From the NCBI RefSeq assembly GCF_000260135.1, contig NZ_JH651384.1, positions 1,429,693 to 1,493,692 on the forward strand: DNA of 64,000 bases. Direction: 5' to 3'. This DNA comes from Thiothrix nivea DSM 5205. Its GTDB lineage: Bacteria > Pseudomonadota > Gammaproteobacteria > Thiotrichales > Thiotrichaceae. The position numbers and the translations under genes were made by a program. The notes below the pieces were generated by a model that saw nothing but the letters and a program-made list of their open reading frames with translations, did not search any database and was not told the DNA's origin. Within the stretch, counting starts at the first letter, position 1. Every line of letters begins with the position of its first letter. Of this stretch, positions 16,552 to 25,328 are shown one piece after another.

Positions 16552-17184
16552 ATGAATATCCTGATCCTTGATGATCACCCGTTATTCGCCGAAGCCTTGC
16601 GGCAAATTTTGCTGCGGTTGGGCAACCATGTGTTTGTGCATGTGACGGATCATGCGCATCGTGCGATTGGCTTGATAGATGGAGGCAAAACGTTTGACCT
16701 GATTCTGCTGGATCTCAAGCTGCCGGGGCTGGATGGCTTTGCTTTCATGCGCCTGTTGCGGGATCGGTTTGTCACCGCACCGGTGGTCATCGTGTCGGCG
16801 TCACGGGACGCAGACAAAAGCCAACAAGCATTGGAACAGGGCGCGATGGGTTACATCCACAAATCTTCTGATGCAAAAACTATCCTGTCAGGTATCCATC
16901 AAGTACTTGCTGGAAATATGTACTGCCTTCCCCTACAGCCAGCCGCTCAACCCATCAACTTCCCGAACGTTGGCAATCTGTCGCCCACTGAAATCGGCAT
17001 CAGCGAACGCCAGTTCGACACGCTATTGCTGATGGATCAGGGTTTTTCCAACAAGGAAATTGCCCGCGAAATGGGGATTACGGAATCCACCGTCAAAACC
17101 CACGTATCCCGCCTGATTTCAGCCTTGGCGGTACACAACCGCACCGCCTGCGTGTTGGAGGCCAAACGGCTCGGTTTGCTGTAA
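16552..17184 (+). CDS. LuxR/NarL-family response regulator (RR2)
   Basis: 210 residues: receiver domain with acidic pair at 7-8 (LILDDHP), phosphoacceptor Asp54 (ILLDLKLPGLDG), conserved Lys in YIHKSSD, then a LuxR-type DNA-binding domain (ISERQFDTLLLMDQGFSNKEIAREMGI). It lies only 25 bases downstream of the right end of the insertion sequence, so its native promoter has probably been displaced; a TATAAT-like site upstream of the element (near 15167) may be the old promoter. A likely phosphotransfer partner is the kinase 1/kinase 2 pair. It is convergent with prfC. Confidence 0.92.
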   Translation: MNILILDDHPLFAEALRQILLRLGNHVFVHVTDHAHRAIGLIDGGKTFDLILLDLKLPGLDGFAFMRLLRDRFVTAPVVIVSASRDADKSQQALEQGAMGYIHKSSDAKTILSGIHQVLAGNMYCLPLQPAAQPINFPNVGNLSPTEIGISERQFDTLLLMDQGFSNKEIAREMGITESTVKTHVSRLISALAVHNRTACVLEAKRLGLL

Positions 17185-17195
17185 AACCGTGGCGG

Positions 17196-18788
<1,593 letters not shown>

Positions 18789-18850
18789 GGTATTTCGGGG
18801 CTAACAGATTGGAAAGGAGGCGATTATAACCGTACTTGCAGATTCATGCC

Positions 18851-19174
18851 TTACAGCGATGCAGGTTTTTGGTCACTTTCCAAGGCAGCCTTCAATTCCT
18901 GCTGTATGGTTTTCCTTACCACATCAGCCAATGCCTGCCCCTGAAGGAATTGCTTCAGGGCGTCGTTCATCATGCTTTGGTAGCTACCACCCGCCATTTC
19001 AGCGCGCGCCTTGAACATGGCCAATACCGTGCTATCGACACGCATGGTGATGCGGGTCTTGCCGCCTGATTCGGCTTGCAATTGCGCCAAGGCAGGGATT
19101 TGCGCAACAGGTTTGGCATCGGCAAAATCATCATCTTTGAATTTTTCGTACATATCATCTGAACTGGCTTTCAT
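18851..19174 (-). CDS. brnA: BrnA-type antitoxin
   Basis: 107-residue antitoxin with a ribbon-helix-helix DNA-binding domain near residues 37-75 (GGKTRITMRVDSTVLAMFKARAE) and an acidic, flexible N-terminus. In brnTA systems BrnA binds the BrnT ribonuclease and represses the operon. Its start overlaps the stop of the truncated brnT by ATGA, the usual coupling. The operator at 19291-19310 is intact. As the toxin gene is largely deleted, BrnA is here an orphan antitoxin or repressor. Confidence 0.8.
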   Translation of the reverse strand: MKASSDDMYEKFKDDDFADAKPVAQIPALAQLQAESGGKTRITMRVDSTVLAMFKARAEMAGGSYQSMMNDALKQFLQGQALADVVRKTIQQELKAALESDQKPASL

Positions 19175-19281
19175 AGCGCCTCCGTTGTGGCTGGTTGGCC
19201 TTCCACGCGGAAATAAGGCGTTACGCCTTCGTGGTTGATTGGGTTAAGGGCGGCTTTGTCCGGATCGAATTCTATTTGCAT
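19171..19281 (-). pseudogene. Truncated brnT toxin remnant, 36 codons
   Basis: A 36-codon frame begins MQIEFDPDKAALNPINHEGV, which matches the N-terminus of BrnT toxins (I/F-E-F-DPxKA...N...HGV), then jumps to TPYFRVEGQPATTEAL and stops in an ATGA overlap with brnA. Intact BrnT is about 90 residues, so most of the ribonuclease core is missing, consistent with an internal deletion that kept the frame, the promoter and the coupling to brnA. Too short to be an active toxin. Confidence 0.6.
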
Positions 19282-19287
19282 ACGTTA

Positions 19288-19316
19288 ATGATATGTACAA
19301 AAGTACATATTAACAA
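19288..19316 (-). promoter_or_regulatory. brnTA promoter and operator
   Basis: On the minus strand -35 TTGTTA (19316-19311), a 17-base spacer and -10 TATCAT (19293-19288). The spacer is almost filled by the inverted repeat ATATGTAC-AAAA-GTACATAT (19291-19310), a typical ribbon-helix-helix operator. The predicted start is at or within two bases of the A of the brnT ATG (19281), so the message may be leaderless. Confidence 0.65.
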
Positions 19317-19509
19317 GATGAACTATATACCAAACCAACCACCAAGCTATTATGCGTCAGGTGTGGCGGCAGGCGCTCTCCTGTAAACGGCCGGTCATGT
19401 CGGGTTAGGTTCTGAAGGGGAAGCCAACGCTTAATAGCGGAAAACACGAATAGCTGGTACATTTCTACAGCCGTGCCCCCCTACCCAATACATTTATAAA
19501 TACAGCCCC

Positions 19510-22500
19510 ATGTTTGACGAACAGAAATTCCTCCAGTTACCTGAAGCCAACCAGCAGTTGCTGGAATTCATGTCCATTATCTACGCGCCGATTGCCGCCA
19601 CGCCCTTGTCGAAGCTGTCCCCGGTAGCGACAGATCCCAAGGTGTTGCGCCCCGTTCTGGCAGAAATGGCGGAGGATGGCTGGCTGACCGTTAGCACGAA
19701 CAATTATTTTGCCTGTAACCCTGACATCCGTGATGAACTGACCCGCCGCAGCATTCAGGAAGGGCGCTTTGCCGGACTGGCGAAAATCGTGCTCGACGCC
19801 CTAGCCCCGGAAGCACCCAAGGGGTGGTATCAAAAGCGTTGGCCAACGGTAGAAGCCGCCCTGCGCGATTTGCGCCTGAATGCGCTGCTGGGGGAAACTC
19901 ATAAACTCTCCAGCCTGTTATCAGAGGCCGACCAGCAATGCAGCAATAGCCCCAAATTCCAGCCGCACCCCTGGTTTACCTTGTGGGGGCATCCGCTGGA
20001 TGAAGCCTGGCTGGACTACCTGCCCGAACCGGTATTTCTGCAAATGGTCGCCCCGGCTTATCTGCGGCAGGCCGACTGGAAAATGGAAAATGCCAGCAAC
20101 TTGTGGGAACGGTACAGTGCTTTGTTGCGAACGGCGGGGTCTGGGATGTCAACCGTATGGGCGAACTTCGGCGGCACGATTTACTGGCAATTGTTCCAAC
20201 GCTACCAATGGGATAGCGACCTGGCCGCCGTACCGCCAGGTGATGGCGGGGTACGGATGGAACATTGGCACCTGTTCACCGCTATCCGCGCCTTGTCGCA
20301 GGGCAAGCGGGACGAATGCATGGCCTTTTACCAAGCCGGGCTGAAACTGGTGCGCAAACGCCAGGGCAGCCGCAAGGCGCTGTATGGGACACCACTGGAA
20401 TCACTGTACGTCCTTGCCCTGCTGGTTGACGGCTCAGCCGCAGCATTTAAGGAAATTACCTCCTATTTCAAGGAATTTGCTGCCAACAACCGGGGTTACC
20501 TGGCACTGGCCTATTTCGCGGATGCACGGCTGACAGGCAAGGCTCCGCCTATGGAGGGTGATGTCACTTTCTACCAGCAGACACCCCTGACTTTCCTGCT
20601 GGCCCTGATCGTGCGCCACTGGATAGGGCAGACGCTTCCTGCCGAGTGGCTGGACGGAGCCGCAAGCTACTACCAGAAGCTGAATGGCATAGGCTACCTG
20701 TGGCTGGCCGGGGAATATGCTGCCGTTCTGGCACAAGCCCTGCCTGACAAGGACAAGCGCAGATCCCTGTACCAGGGGCTAGCTGAAGCCACCCACAGCA
20801 AGGCAGGCACACAACCCCTGATCAATTTGTACCGCCCACAACAGGAATGGGAACGCACCCTGCTGGCCCTTCAACGCCTGGGCAGTGCCGCCGCCGTCAA
20901 GACGCCAGCCACCAAGGCGGGGGTAGAACGGGTGGTCTGGTTGCTGAGCCGCCACAAATATGGCTCCGGCGCAGTCGAGTACAGCATCGTGCCCAAATTG
21001 CAGAAAAACACCAAAAAAGGTTGGACGGACGGGCGCAATATCGCCCTCAAACGTCTGGCGACCGAGCCGGAGGCATTCCCGTTCCTGACGGCTGAAGACC
21101 GCCATCTCTGCCAGTCCATCAAACTTTACAGCTACGGCTATTACGACAAAAGCTACGAATTGCACATCCAGGACGCCTGGCCACACCTGATCGGGCATCC
21201 CCGCGTGTTCTGGGCTGATGCGCTCAATTCCCCGCTGGACATCCAGCAAGGCAGGGAGGAACTGCTGATCCTCAAGGAACGCGGCAAGTTGCGCATCAAG
21301 CTCTCCCCCGACATTCCCACCCACCATGACTGGAAGCCCGACAGCCATTTCGTGGTGGAGGAAACCACCCTCCAGCTGAAGCTGTACCGGCTGACGCCGA
21401 ACCTGCTGCAACTCCTGCAAATCCTGGGCAAGGATGGCCTGCTGGTGCCAACGGAAGCCGAAGCCAGCGTGCGCCAGACACTGGAAGTGCTGGCTCCGAT
21501 GATCACCATCCAGTCCGACATTGCGGGCATGGATAACGCCGCTACGGTGGAGGCTGACCCGCGCACACATGTGCACATGCTTCCGTGGGGCGAAGGTGGT
21601 CTGCGTTTCCTGATGCGGGTGCAACCATTGGGTGAGGCCGGGCCGACATTCCCACCCGGCGCGGGGCGCGGCAACGTGATGGCAGAAGTTGACGGCAAAC
21701 TGCTGAAAACCAGCCGCAACCTCAAACAGGAACGCAAACAGGCCGATGCGCTGTTGCAGGATTGCCCCGCCCTATCGGGCTGGGAGGATGTCAACGACGA
21801 CTACGCCACCGACGACCCGGAACAATGCCTGGAAGCCCTGCAACAACTGCACGAACTGGGCGAACGGGTGGCGCTGGCGTGGCCGGAAGGCGAAAAGCTG
21901 CGCGTCACCCCACAAGTCGGTGCCAACAACCTGACACTCAAAGTCAGGCAGTCCGGTGACTGGTTTGACCTGGACGGCAAGCTACGGGTGGACGACCAAC
22001 TGGTGCTAAGCCTGCGCCAGTTGCTCGACCTCAGCCAGACGGCGACCGGGCGTTTCGTGCAACTCGGGAATGGTCAGTTCCTGACCCTGACTCGGCAATT
22101 CCAGAAAAAGCTCGAACTGCTGCGGGCATATGCGGAAACCACCGGTAAACAGGGGCTGAAAGTCGGCGCTCTGGCCGGCATGGCACTGGAAGACTTCATT
22201 GATGAGGCGGGCGAACTCGATGCCGACAAACACTGGAAAGCGCAGGTCAAACGGCTGAACAAAATCCGCCAAAGCCAGCCCGGCGTTCCCGCTGATTTGC
22301 AGGCCGAACTGCGTGACTATCAGGAAGAAGGTTTCCGCTGGATGGCGCGGCTGGCGGAATGGGGCGTGGGCGGCTGTCTGGCGGACGACATGGGGCTGGG
22401 CAAGACAGTGCAAACACTGGGCGTGTTGCTTGCCCGTGCCAATCAAGGTGCGGCGCTGGTCGTTGCGCCTGTGTCGGTGTGCAACAACTGGTACAGCGAA

Positions 22501-23682
22501 TGCCAGCGGTTTGCCCCATCCCTGCGCCCGCTGTTCTATCGCGGCAAAGACCGCCAGCAACTGCTGGAAGGCTTGCAACCCCACGACCTGCTGATCGCCA
22601 GCTACGGCCTGTTACAGCAAGACGCGGAAGCTTTCCAGACTATCCGCTGGTCGACCATCGTGCTGGATGAAGCGCAGGCCATCAAAAACACCGGAGCCAA
22701 GCGCACCCAGGCGGCTTACCAGTTGCAGGGCGATTTCCGGCTGGTAACTACCGGTACACCGATTGAAAACCATCTGGGCGAATTGTGGAGCCTGTTCCGT
22801 TTCCTCAACCCCGGTCTGCTGTTCTCACAGCAACAGTTTGGCGAACGTTTCCAGACACCGATTGAACGCGACAACGACGACAAGGCACGTCAGCATCTGA
22901 AAAAACTGGTGCAGCCTTTCATGTTGCGCCGCACCAAGAACCAGGTATTACAGGAATTACCGCCGCGCACCGAAATCACCCTGACGGTCAGCCTCAGCGA
23001 CGCGGAACTGGCGCTGTACGAAGCCATCCGCCAACAGGCACTGGAGCGTTTCGCCCAACAGACCGAAGAGGCGGAAAACCGGCATCTGGAAGTGCTGGCT
23101 GAAATCACCCGGCTACGCTTGGCCGCCTGCCACCCACAACTGGCGATGCCGGGCAGCCCGCTGCCATCCAGCAAATTGCAGGCGTTCGGTGAACTGGTGA
23201 CGGAATTGCGCGAAAATCAGCACAAGGCACTGGTGTTCAGCCAGTTCGTCAAGCATCTGGAGCTGATTCGGGCGTGGCTGGATGGGCAGGGCATCCATTA
23301 CCAGTATCTGGACGGTTCCACCCCGATGGAACAGCGCAAGCAGCGGGTGGACGCTTTCCAGCGCGGCGAAGGCGACATCTTCCTGATCAGCCTTAAGGCG
23401 GGCGGTTTTGGCCTCAACCTGACGGCGGCGGATTACGTGATCCACATGGATCCGTGGTGGAACCCGGCGGTGGAAGATCAGGCATCTGACCGCGCCCACC
23501 GCATCGGCCAGCAACGCCCGGTCACGGTCTACCGGCTGGTGGCCGAAGGCACGATCGAGGAAAAGATCGTCAAGCTGCACCAGCAGAAGCGTGACCTGGC
23601 CGACAGCCTGCTGGAAGGCAGCGATGTCAGCGGCAAGCTATCGGCGAAGGAAATGCTGGAGATGATCCGGGGTGGCGTGTAA
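19510..23682 (+). CDS. SNF2-family DEAD/DEAH-box helicase, 1390 aa
   Basis: Large Swi2/Snf2 ATPase. The motor is C-terminal: motif I DDMGLGKT near residues 958-966, motif II DEAQ (LDEAQAIKN) near 1052, GTPIENHLGELWSLF, then the second lobe with DGSTPMEQRKQRVDAF, LISLKAGGFGLNLT and DRAHRIGQQRPV (about 1241-1365). The roughly 930 residues in front are mostly helical with no motif I can name. Such enzymes remodel protein-DNA complexes using ATP; bacterial members act in transcription recycling, repair or phage defence. It is monocistronic as far as can be seen, with no methylase or nuclease partner next to it, so a defence role is not indicated here. Confidence 0.92.
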   Translation: MFDEQKFLQLPEANQQLLEFMSIIYAPIAATPLSKLSPVATDPKVLRPVLAEMAEDGWLTVSTNNYFACNPDIRDELTRRSIQEGRFAGLAKIVLDALAPEAPKGWYQKRWPTVEAALRDLRLNALLGETHKLSSLLSEADQQCSNSPKFQPHPWFTLWGHPLDEAWLDYLPEPVFLQMVAPAYLRQADWKMENASNLWERYSALLRTAGSGMSTVWANFGGTIYWQLFQRYQWDSDLAAVPPGDGGVRMEHWHLFTAIRALSQGKRDECMAFYQAGLKLVRKRQGSRKALYGTPLESLYVLALLVDGSAAAFKEITSYFKEFAANNRGYLALAYFADARLTGKAPPMEGDVTFYQQTPLTFLLALIVRHWIGQTLPAEWLDGAASYYQKLNGIGYLWLAGEYAAVLAQALPDKDKRRSLYQGLAEATHSKAGTQPLINLYRPQQEWERTLLALQRLGSAAAVKTPATKAGVERVVWLLSRHKYGSGAVEYSIVPKLQKNTKKGWTDGRNIALKRLATEPEAFPFLTAEDRHLCQSIKLYSYGYYDKSYELHIQDAWPHLIGHPRVFWADALNSPLDIQQGREELLILKERGKLRIKLSPDIPTHHDWKPDSHFVVEETTLQLKLYRLTPNLLQLLQILGKDGLLVPTEAEASVRQTLEVLAPMITIQSDIAGMDNAATVEADPRTHVHMLPWGEGGLRFLMRVQPLGEAGPTFPPGAGRGNVMAEVDGKLLKTSRNLKQERKQADALLQDCPALSGWEDVNDDYATDDPEQCLEALQQLHELGERVALAWPEGEKLRVTPQVGANNLTLKVRQSGDWFDLDGKLRVDDQLVLSLRQLLDLSQTATGRFVQLGNGQFLTLTRQFQKKLELLRAYAETTGKQGLKVGALAGMALEDFIDEAGELDADKHWKAQVKRLNKIRQSQPGVPADLQAELRDYQEEGFRWMARLAEWGVGGCLADDMGLGKTVQTLGVLLARANQGAALVVAPVSVCNNWYSECQRFAPSLRPLFYRGKDRQQLLEGLQPHDLLIASYGLLQQDAEAFQTIRWSTIVLDEAQAIKNTGAKRTQAAYQLQGDFRLVTTGTPIENHLGELWSLFRFLNPGLLFSQQQFGERFQTPIERDNDDKARQHLKKLVQPFMLRRTKNQVLQELPPRTEITLTVSLSDAELALYEAIRQQALERFAQQTEEAENRHLEVLAEITRLRLAACHPQLAMPGSPLPSSKLQAFGELVTELRENQHKALVFSQFVKHLELIRAWLDGQGIHYQYLDGSTPMEQRKQRVDAFQRGEGDIFLISLKAGGFGLNLTAADYVIHMDPWWNPAVEDQASDRAHRIGQQRPVTVYRLVAEGTIEEKIVKLHQQKRDLADSLLEGSDVSGKLSAKEMLEMIRGGV

Positions 23683-23790
23683 GAAAGAAACTGACAGGCC
23701 ATGTTGCGCCACCCGGATGGCCGTTGAACCTTGATGCCAGCATCCAAATGACGGATTGCCCGCATTGTCACAGCTTATTAATCCCAAAAT

Positions 23791-23816
23791 GCAACATGCA
23801 TTCATTTATGCATTGC
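23791..23816. promoter_or_regulatory. Inverted repeat upstream of the harpin-like genes
   Basis: GCAACATGCAT (23791-23801), spacer TCATTT, ATGCATTGC (23808-23816); the arms match except for one extra base. It lies in the 281-base gap between the helicase and the first harpin-like gene, about 150 bases from the latter's start, and could be a regulator site. Nothing else notable was seen in this gap apart from C-rich DNA near 23880-23910. Confidence 0.35.
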
Positions 23817-23963
23817 GCCCACAAAACACCAGGCCGTTAGAAGGCACCAGACCAGCGCAACCATTCCCCCGACCAAGCGTCCGTCCCATTCCCCTCCCCC
23901 GGCCCGATCTGTTGTAACCTACATCCACGGGGTAATTTTAAAAATGACAAGGAGTCGTTAATC

Positions 23964-24776
23964 ATGAATATTAATGGAATAAATTCCCAGACAAGGGCAA
24001 TGGATAGCCAAAATTCTGCGAATACCGGGGTGAAGGAGTCGCCTTCCGCCAGCAGTGTCCAGTCCTTCAATCAGGCGATGGGCAATGAAAAAAGCGCACA
24101 AACAGAAAATACCGCCAGCAGTCAGACATCCGGCGGGCAATCCTGCAACCAGGGCAACATGGACAGCCAGTTGCAGGAACTCAAAGACCTACTAACCCAA
24201 CTCGCACAGATGCTGACGCAGATGCTGCAAGGCGGGCAAACTGGCGGTTCTCCGCAAGAGGCAAGCAAAACCGGTGGCAGTGGTGACAGCAAATCACACG
24301 GTGGCAGTACCCCCAACGGTGAAAATGGCGGTATCCGCCCAGTGGAAGGCAGCGGCCCCGGTGGAAGTGCTGGCAGCAATGAACTGGTTCCCCTGCCCCA
24401 GGATAACCTCCAGACCCTGAACCTTGGTGGCAAGCAGGTCACTGTTGGCGGCGATGGCACAGGCAATGCCAGTGCCGCCGAAGTCCAGGCTACGGCCAAC
24501 ACCATCCAGAACCTTTACAACAACAGCCCAAGCTTCCGTAACATGATTGACAGCTCCTCCGACCCGTCTTTCACAGTCTCGGTCGGCAGGCGTGATGACA
24601 ACACCAGCTGGGGCAATACCACCGGCAAGGTGTTTATGAACCTCAACAACGTCAACCCTGGCAACAACGATGCCTTCCAGTCGCTGCTGGGGCATGAATT
24701 CGCCCATGCATCCATCGACCTGGGGCATGGTTCACAAATGGAACAGGTCGAAACCGCAGTAGCGCAAGAAGCATGA
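23964..24776 (+). CDS. Harpin-like protein with C-terminal M91-type zinc protease motif
   Basis: 270 residues, no signal peptide or membrane helix. Residues 1-60 are Ser/Asn/Gln-rich with SPSASSVQSFNQAM; residues 68-90 form an amphipathic Gln/Leu/Met helix (LQELKDLLTQLAQMLTQMLQ), then a Gly/Ser-rich stretch to 140: the build of harpins. Residues 145-270 form a separate domain ending LLGHEFAHASIDLGHGSQ, an HExxH zinc site (244-248) resembling M91 effector proteases such as NleD. The final VETAVAQEA may hold the third ligand. N-terminus and ribosome-site region are shared with the next gene. A secreted effector is likely by analogy; route unknown. Confidence 0.65.
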   Translation: MNINGINSQTRAMDSQNSANTGVKESPSASSVQSFNQAMGNEKSAQTENTASSQTSGGQSCNQGNMDSQLQELKDLLTQLAQMLTQMLQGGQTGGSPQEASKTGGSGDSKSHGGSTPNGENGGIRPVEGSGPGGSAGSNELVPLPQDNLQTLNLGGKQVTVGGDGTGNASAAEVQATANTIQNLYNNSPSFRNMIDSSSDPSFTVSVGRRDDNTSWGNTTGKVFMNLNNVNPGNNDAFQSLLGHEFAHASIDLGHGSQMEQVETAVAQEA

Positions 24777-24827
24777 TTGCCTTGCATTACTGTATAGGTA
24801 TTAAACACAAACGACAAGGAGTCGGCA

Positions 24828-25259
24828 ATGATGAACGTTAACAATGTAGCCAGTTATGGGGCAGGTTCTGGTTCTTCCACCAATAGCACTACGGCTTCGC
24901 CCTCCCAAAGCGGCGTACAGGCTTTTGACAAGGCCATGAGTGGTTCCGGTACTGAAAAATCCAGCAAATGCAGTAGCGGTTCCGGCCAAGGCGGCCAGTC
25001 CGGCGGCGCTGACCTGCAAAACATGTTGCAGCAGATCATGCAGCTCATTCAGCAACTGATGCAGAAAGTGCAAGGTGGCAGCACCAGTACCAGCGGAGCC
25101 GAAGGTTCCCAAAGCAGCAAAGGCAGTGAAGGCAACCAGTCTGGCCAGTCCGGCAACGCCAACAGCACGGCTGAAAGCACTGGCACACATGGCGGCAAAT
25201 CCACCATCCAGAAAGGCGGCGAATCTGCTGGTGGTCAGGGCTGCGGCTGCGGCAGTTAA
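24828..25259 (+). CDS. Harpin-like Gly/Ser/Gln-rich protein
   Basis: 143 residues (142 if the second ATG, 24831, is used; that one aligns with the start of the preceding gene at the same distance from AAGGAG). N-terminal MNVNNV and SPSQSGVQAFDKAM parallel the upstream protein. A central amphipathic helix (LQNMLQQIMQLIQQLMQKVQ, 63-82) is flanked by Gly/Ser/Asn-rich tails, the pattern of harpins such as Hpa1. Unlike classical harpins it has Cys (SKCSS, and GCGCGS at the end). No signal peptide. Follows the upstream gene by 51 bases, probably in one operon and from a duplication with loss or gain of the protease domain. Confidence 0.6.
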   Translation: MMNVNNVASYGAGSGSSTNSTTASPSQSGVQAFDKAMSGSGTEKSSKCSSGSGQGGQSGGADLQNMLQQIMQLIQQLMQKVQGGSTSTSGAEGSQSSKGSEGNQSGQSGNANSTAESTGTHGGKSTIQKGGESAGGQGCGCGS

Positions 25260-25273
25260 AGCCTGTTAGGAAA

Positions 25274-25325
25274 CCCCGCCCCTCCCCCTATCAGGCGATA
25301 AGGGGGGGGGCAGGGAGGCGGGTTA
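25274..25325. terminator. GC-rich hairpin between convergent genes
   Basis: Long imperfect hairpin of C-rich (CCCCGCCCCTCCCCC) and G-rich (GGGGGGCAGGGAGGCGGG) arms followed by TTATT. It lies between the harpin-like gene and fadE, which converge here, and probably ends transcription from the harpin side. The T tract is short. Confidence 0.5.
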
Positions 25326-25328
25326 TTC

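Noticed and set aside
20779-21624. 281-codon minus-strand frame inside the SNF2 helicase gene
   Set aside because: Opposite strand of a continuous helicase reading frame; no motif or ribosome site.
19510-23682. SNF2 helicase as core of a DISARM- or BREX-like defence island
   Set aside because: Neighbours are prfC, a brnA antitoxin and harpin-like genes; no methylase, nuclease or phospholipase-D gene accompanies it.
23964-25259. Harpin-like genes as part of a type III secretion locus
   Set aside because: No structural, ATPase or chaperone gene of such a system is present nearby; the secretion route remains open.
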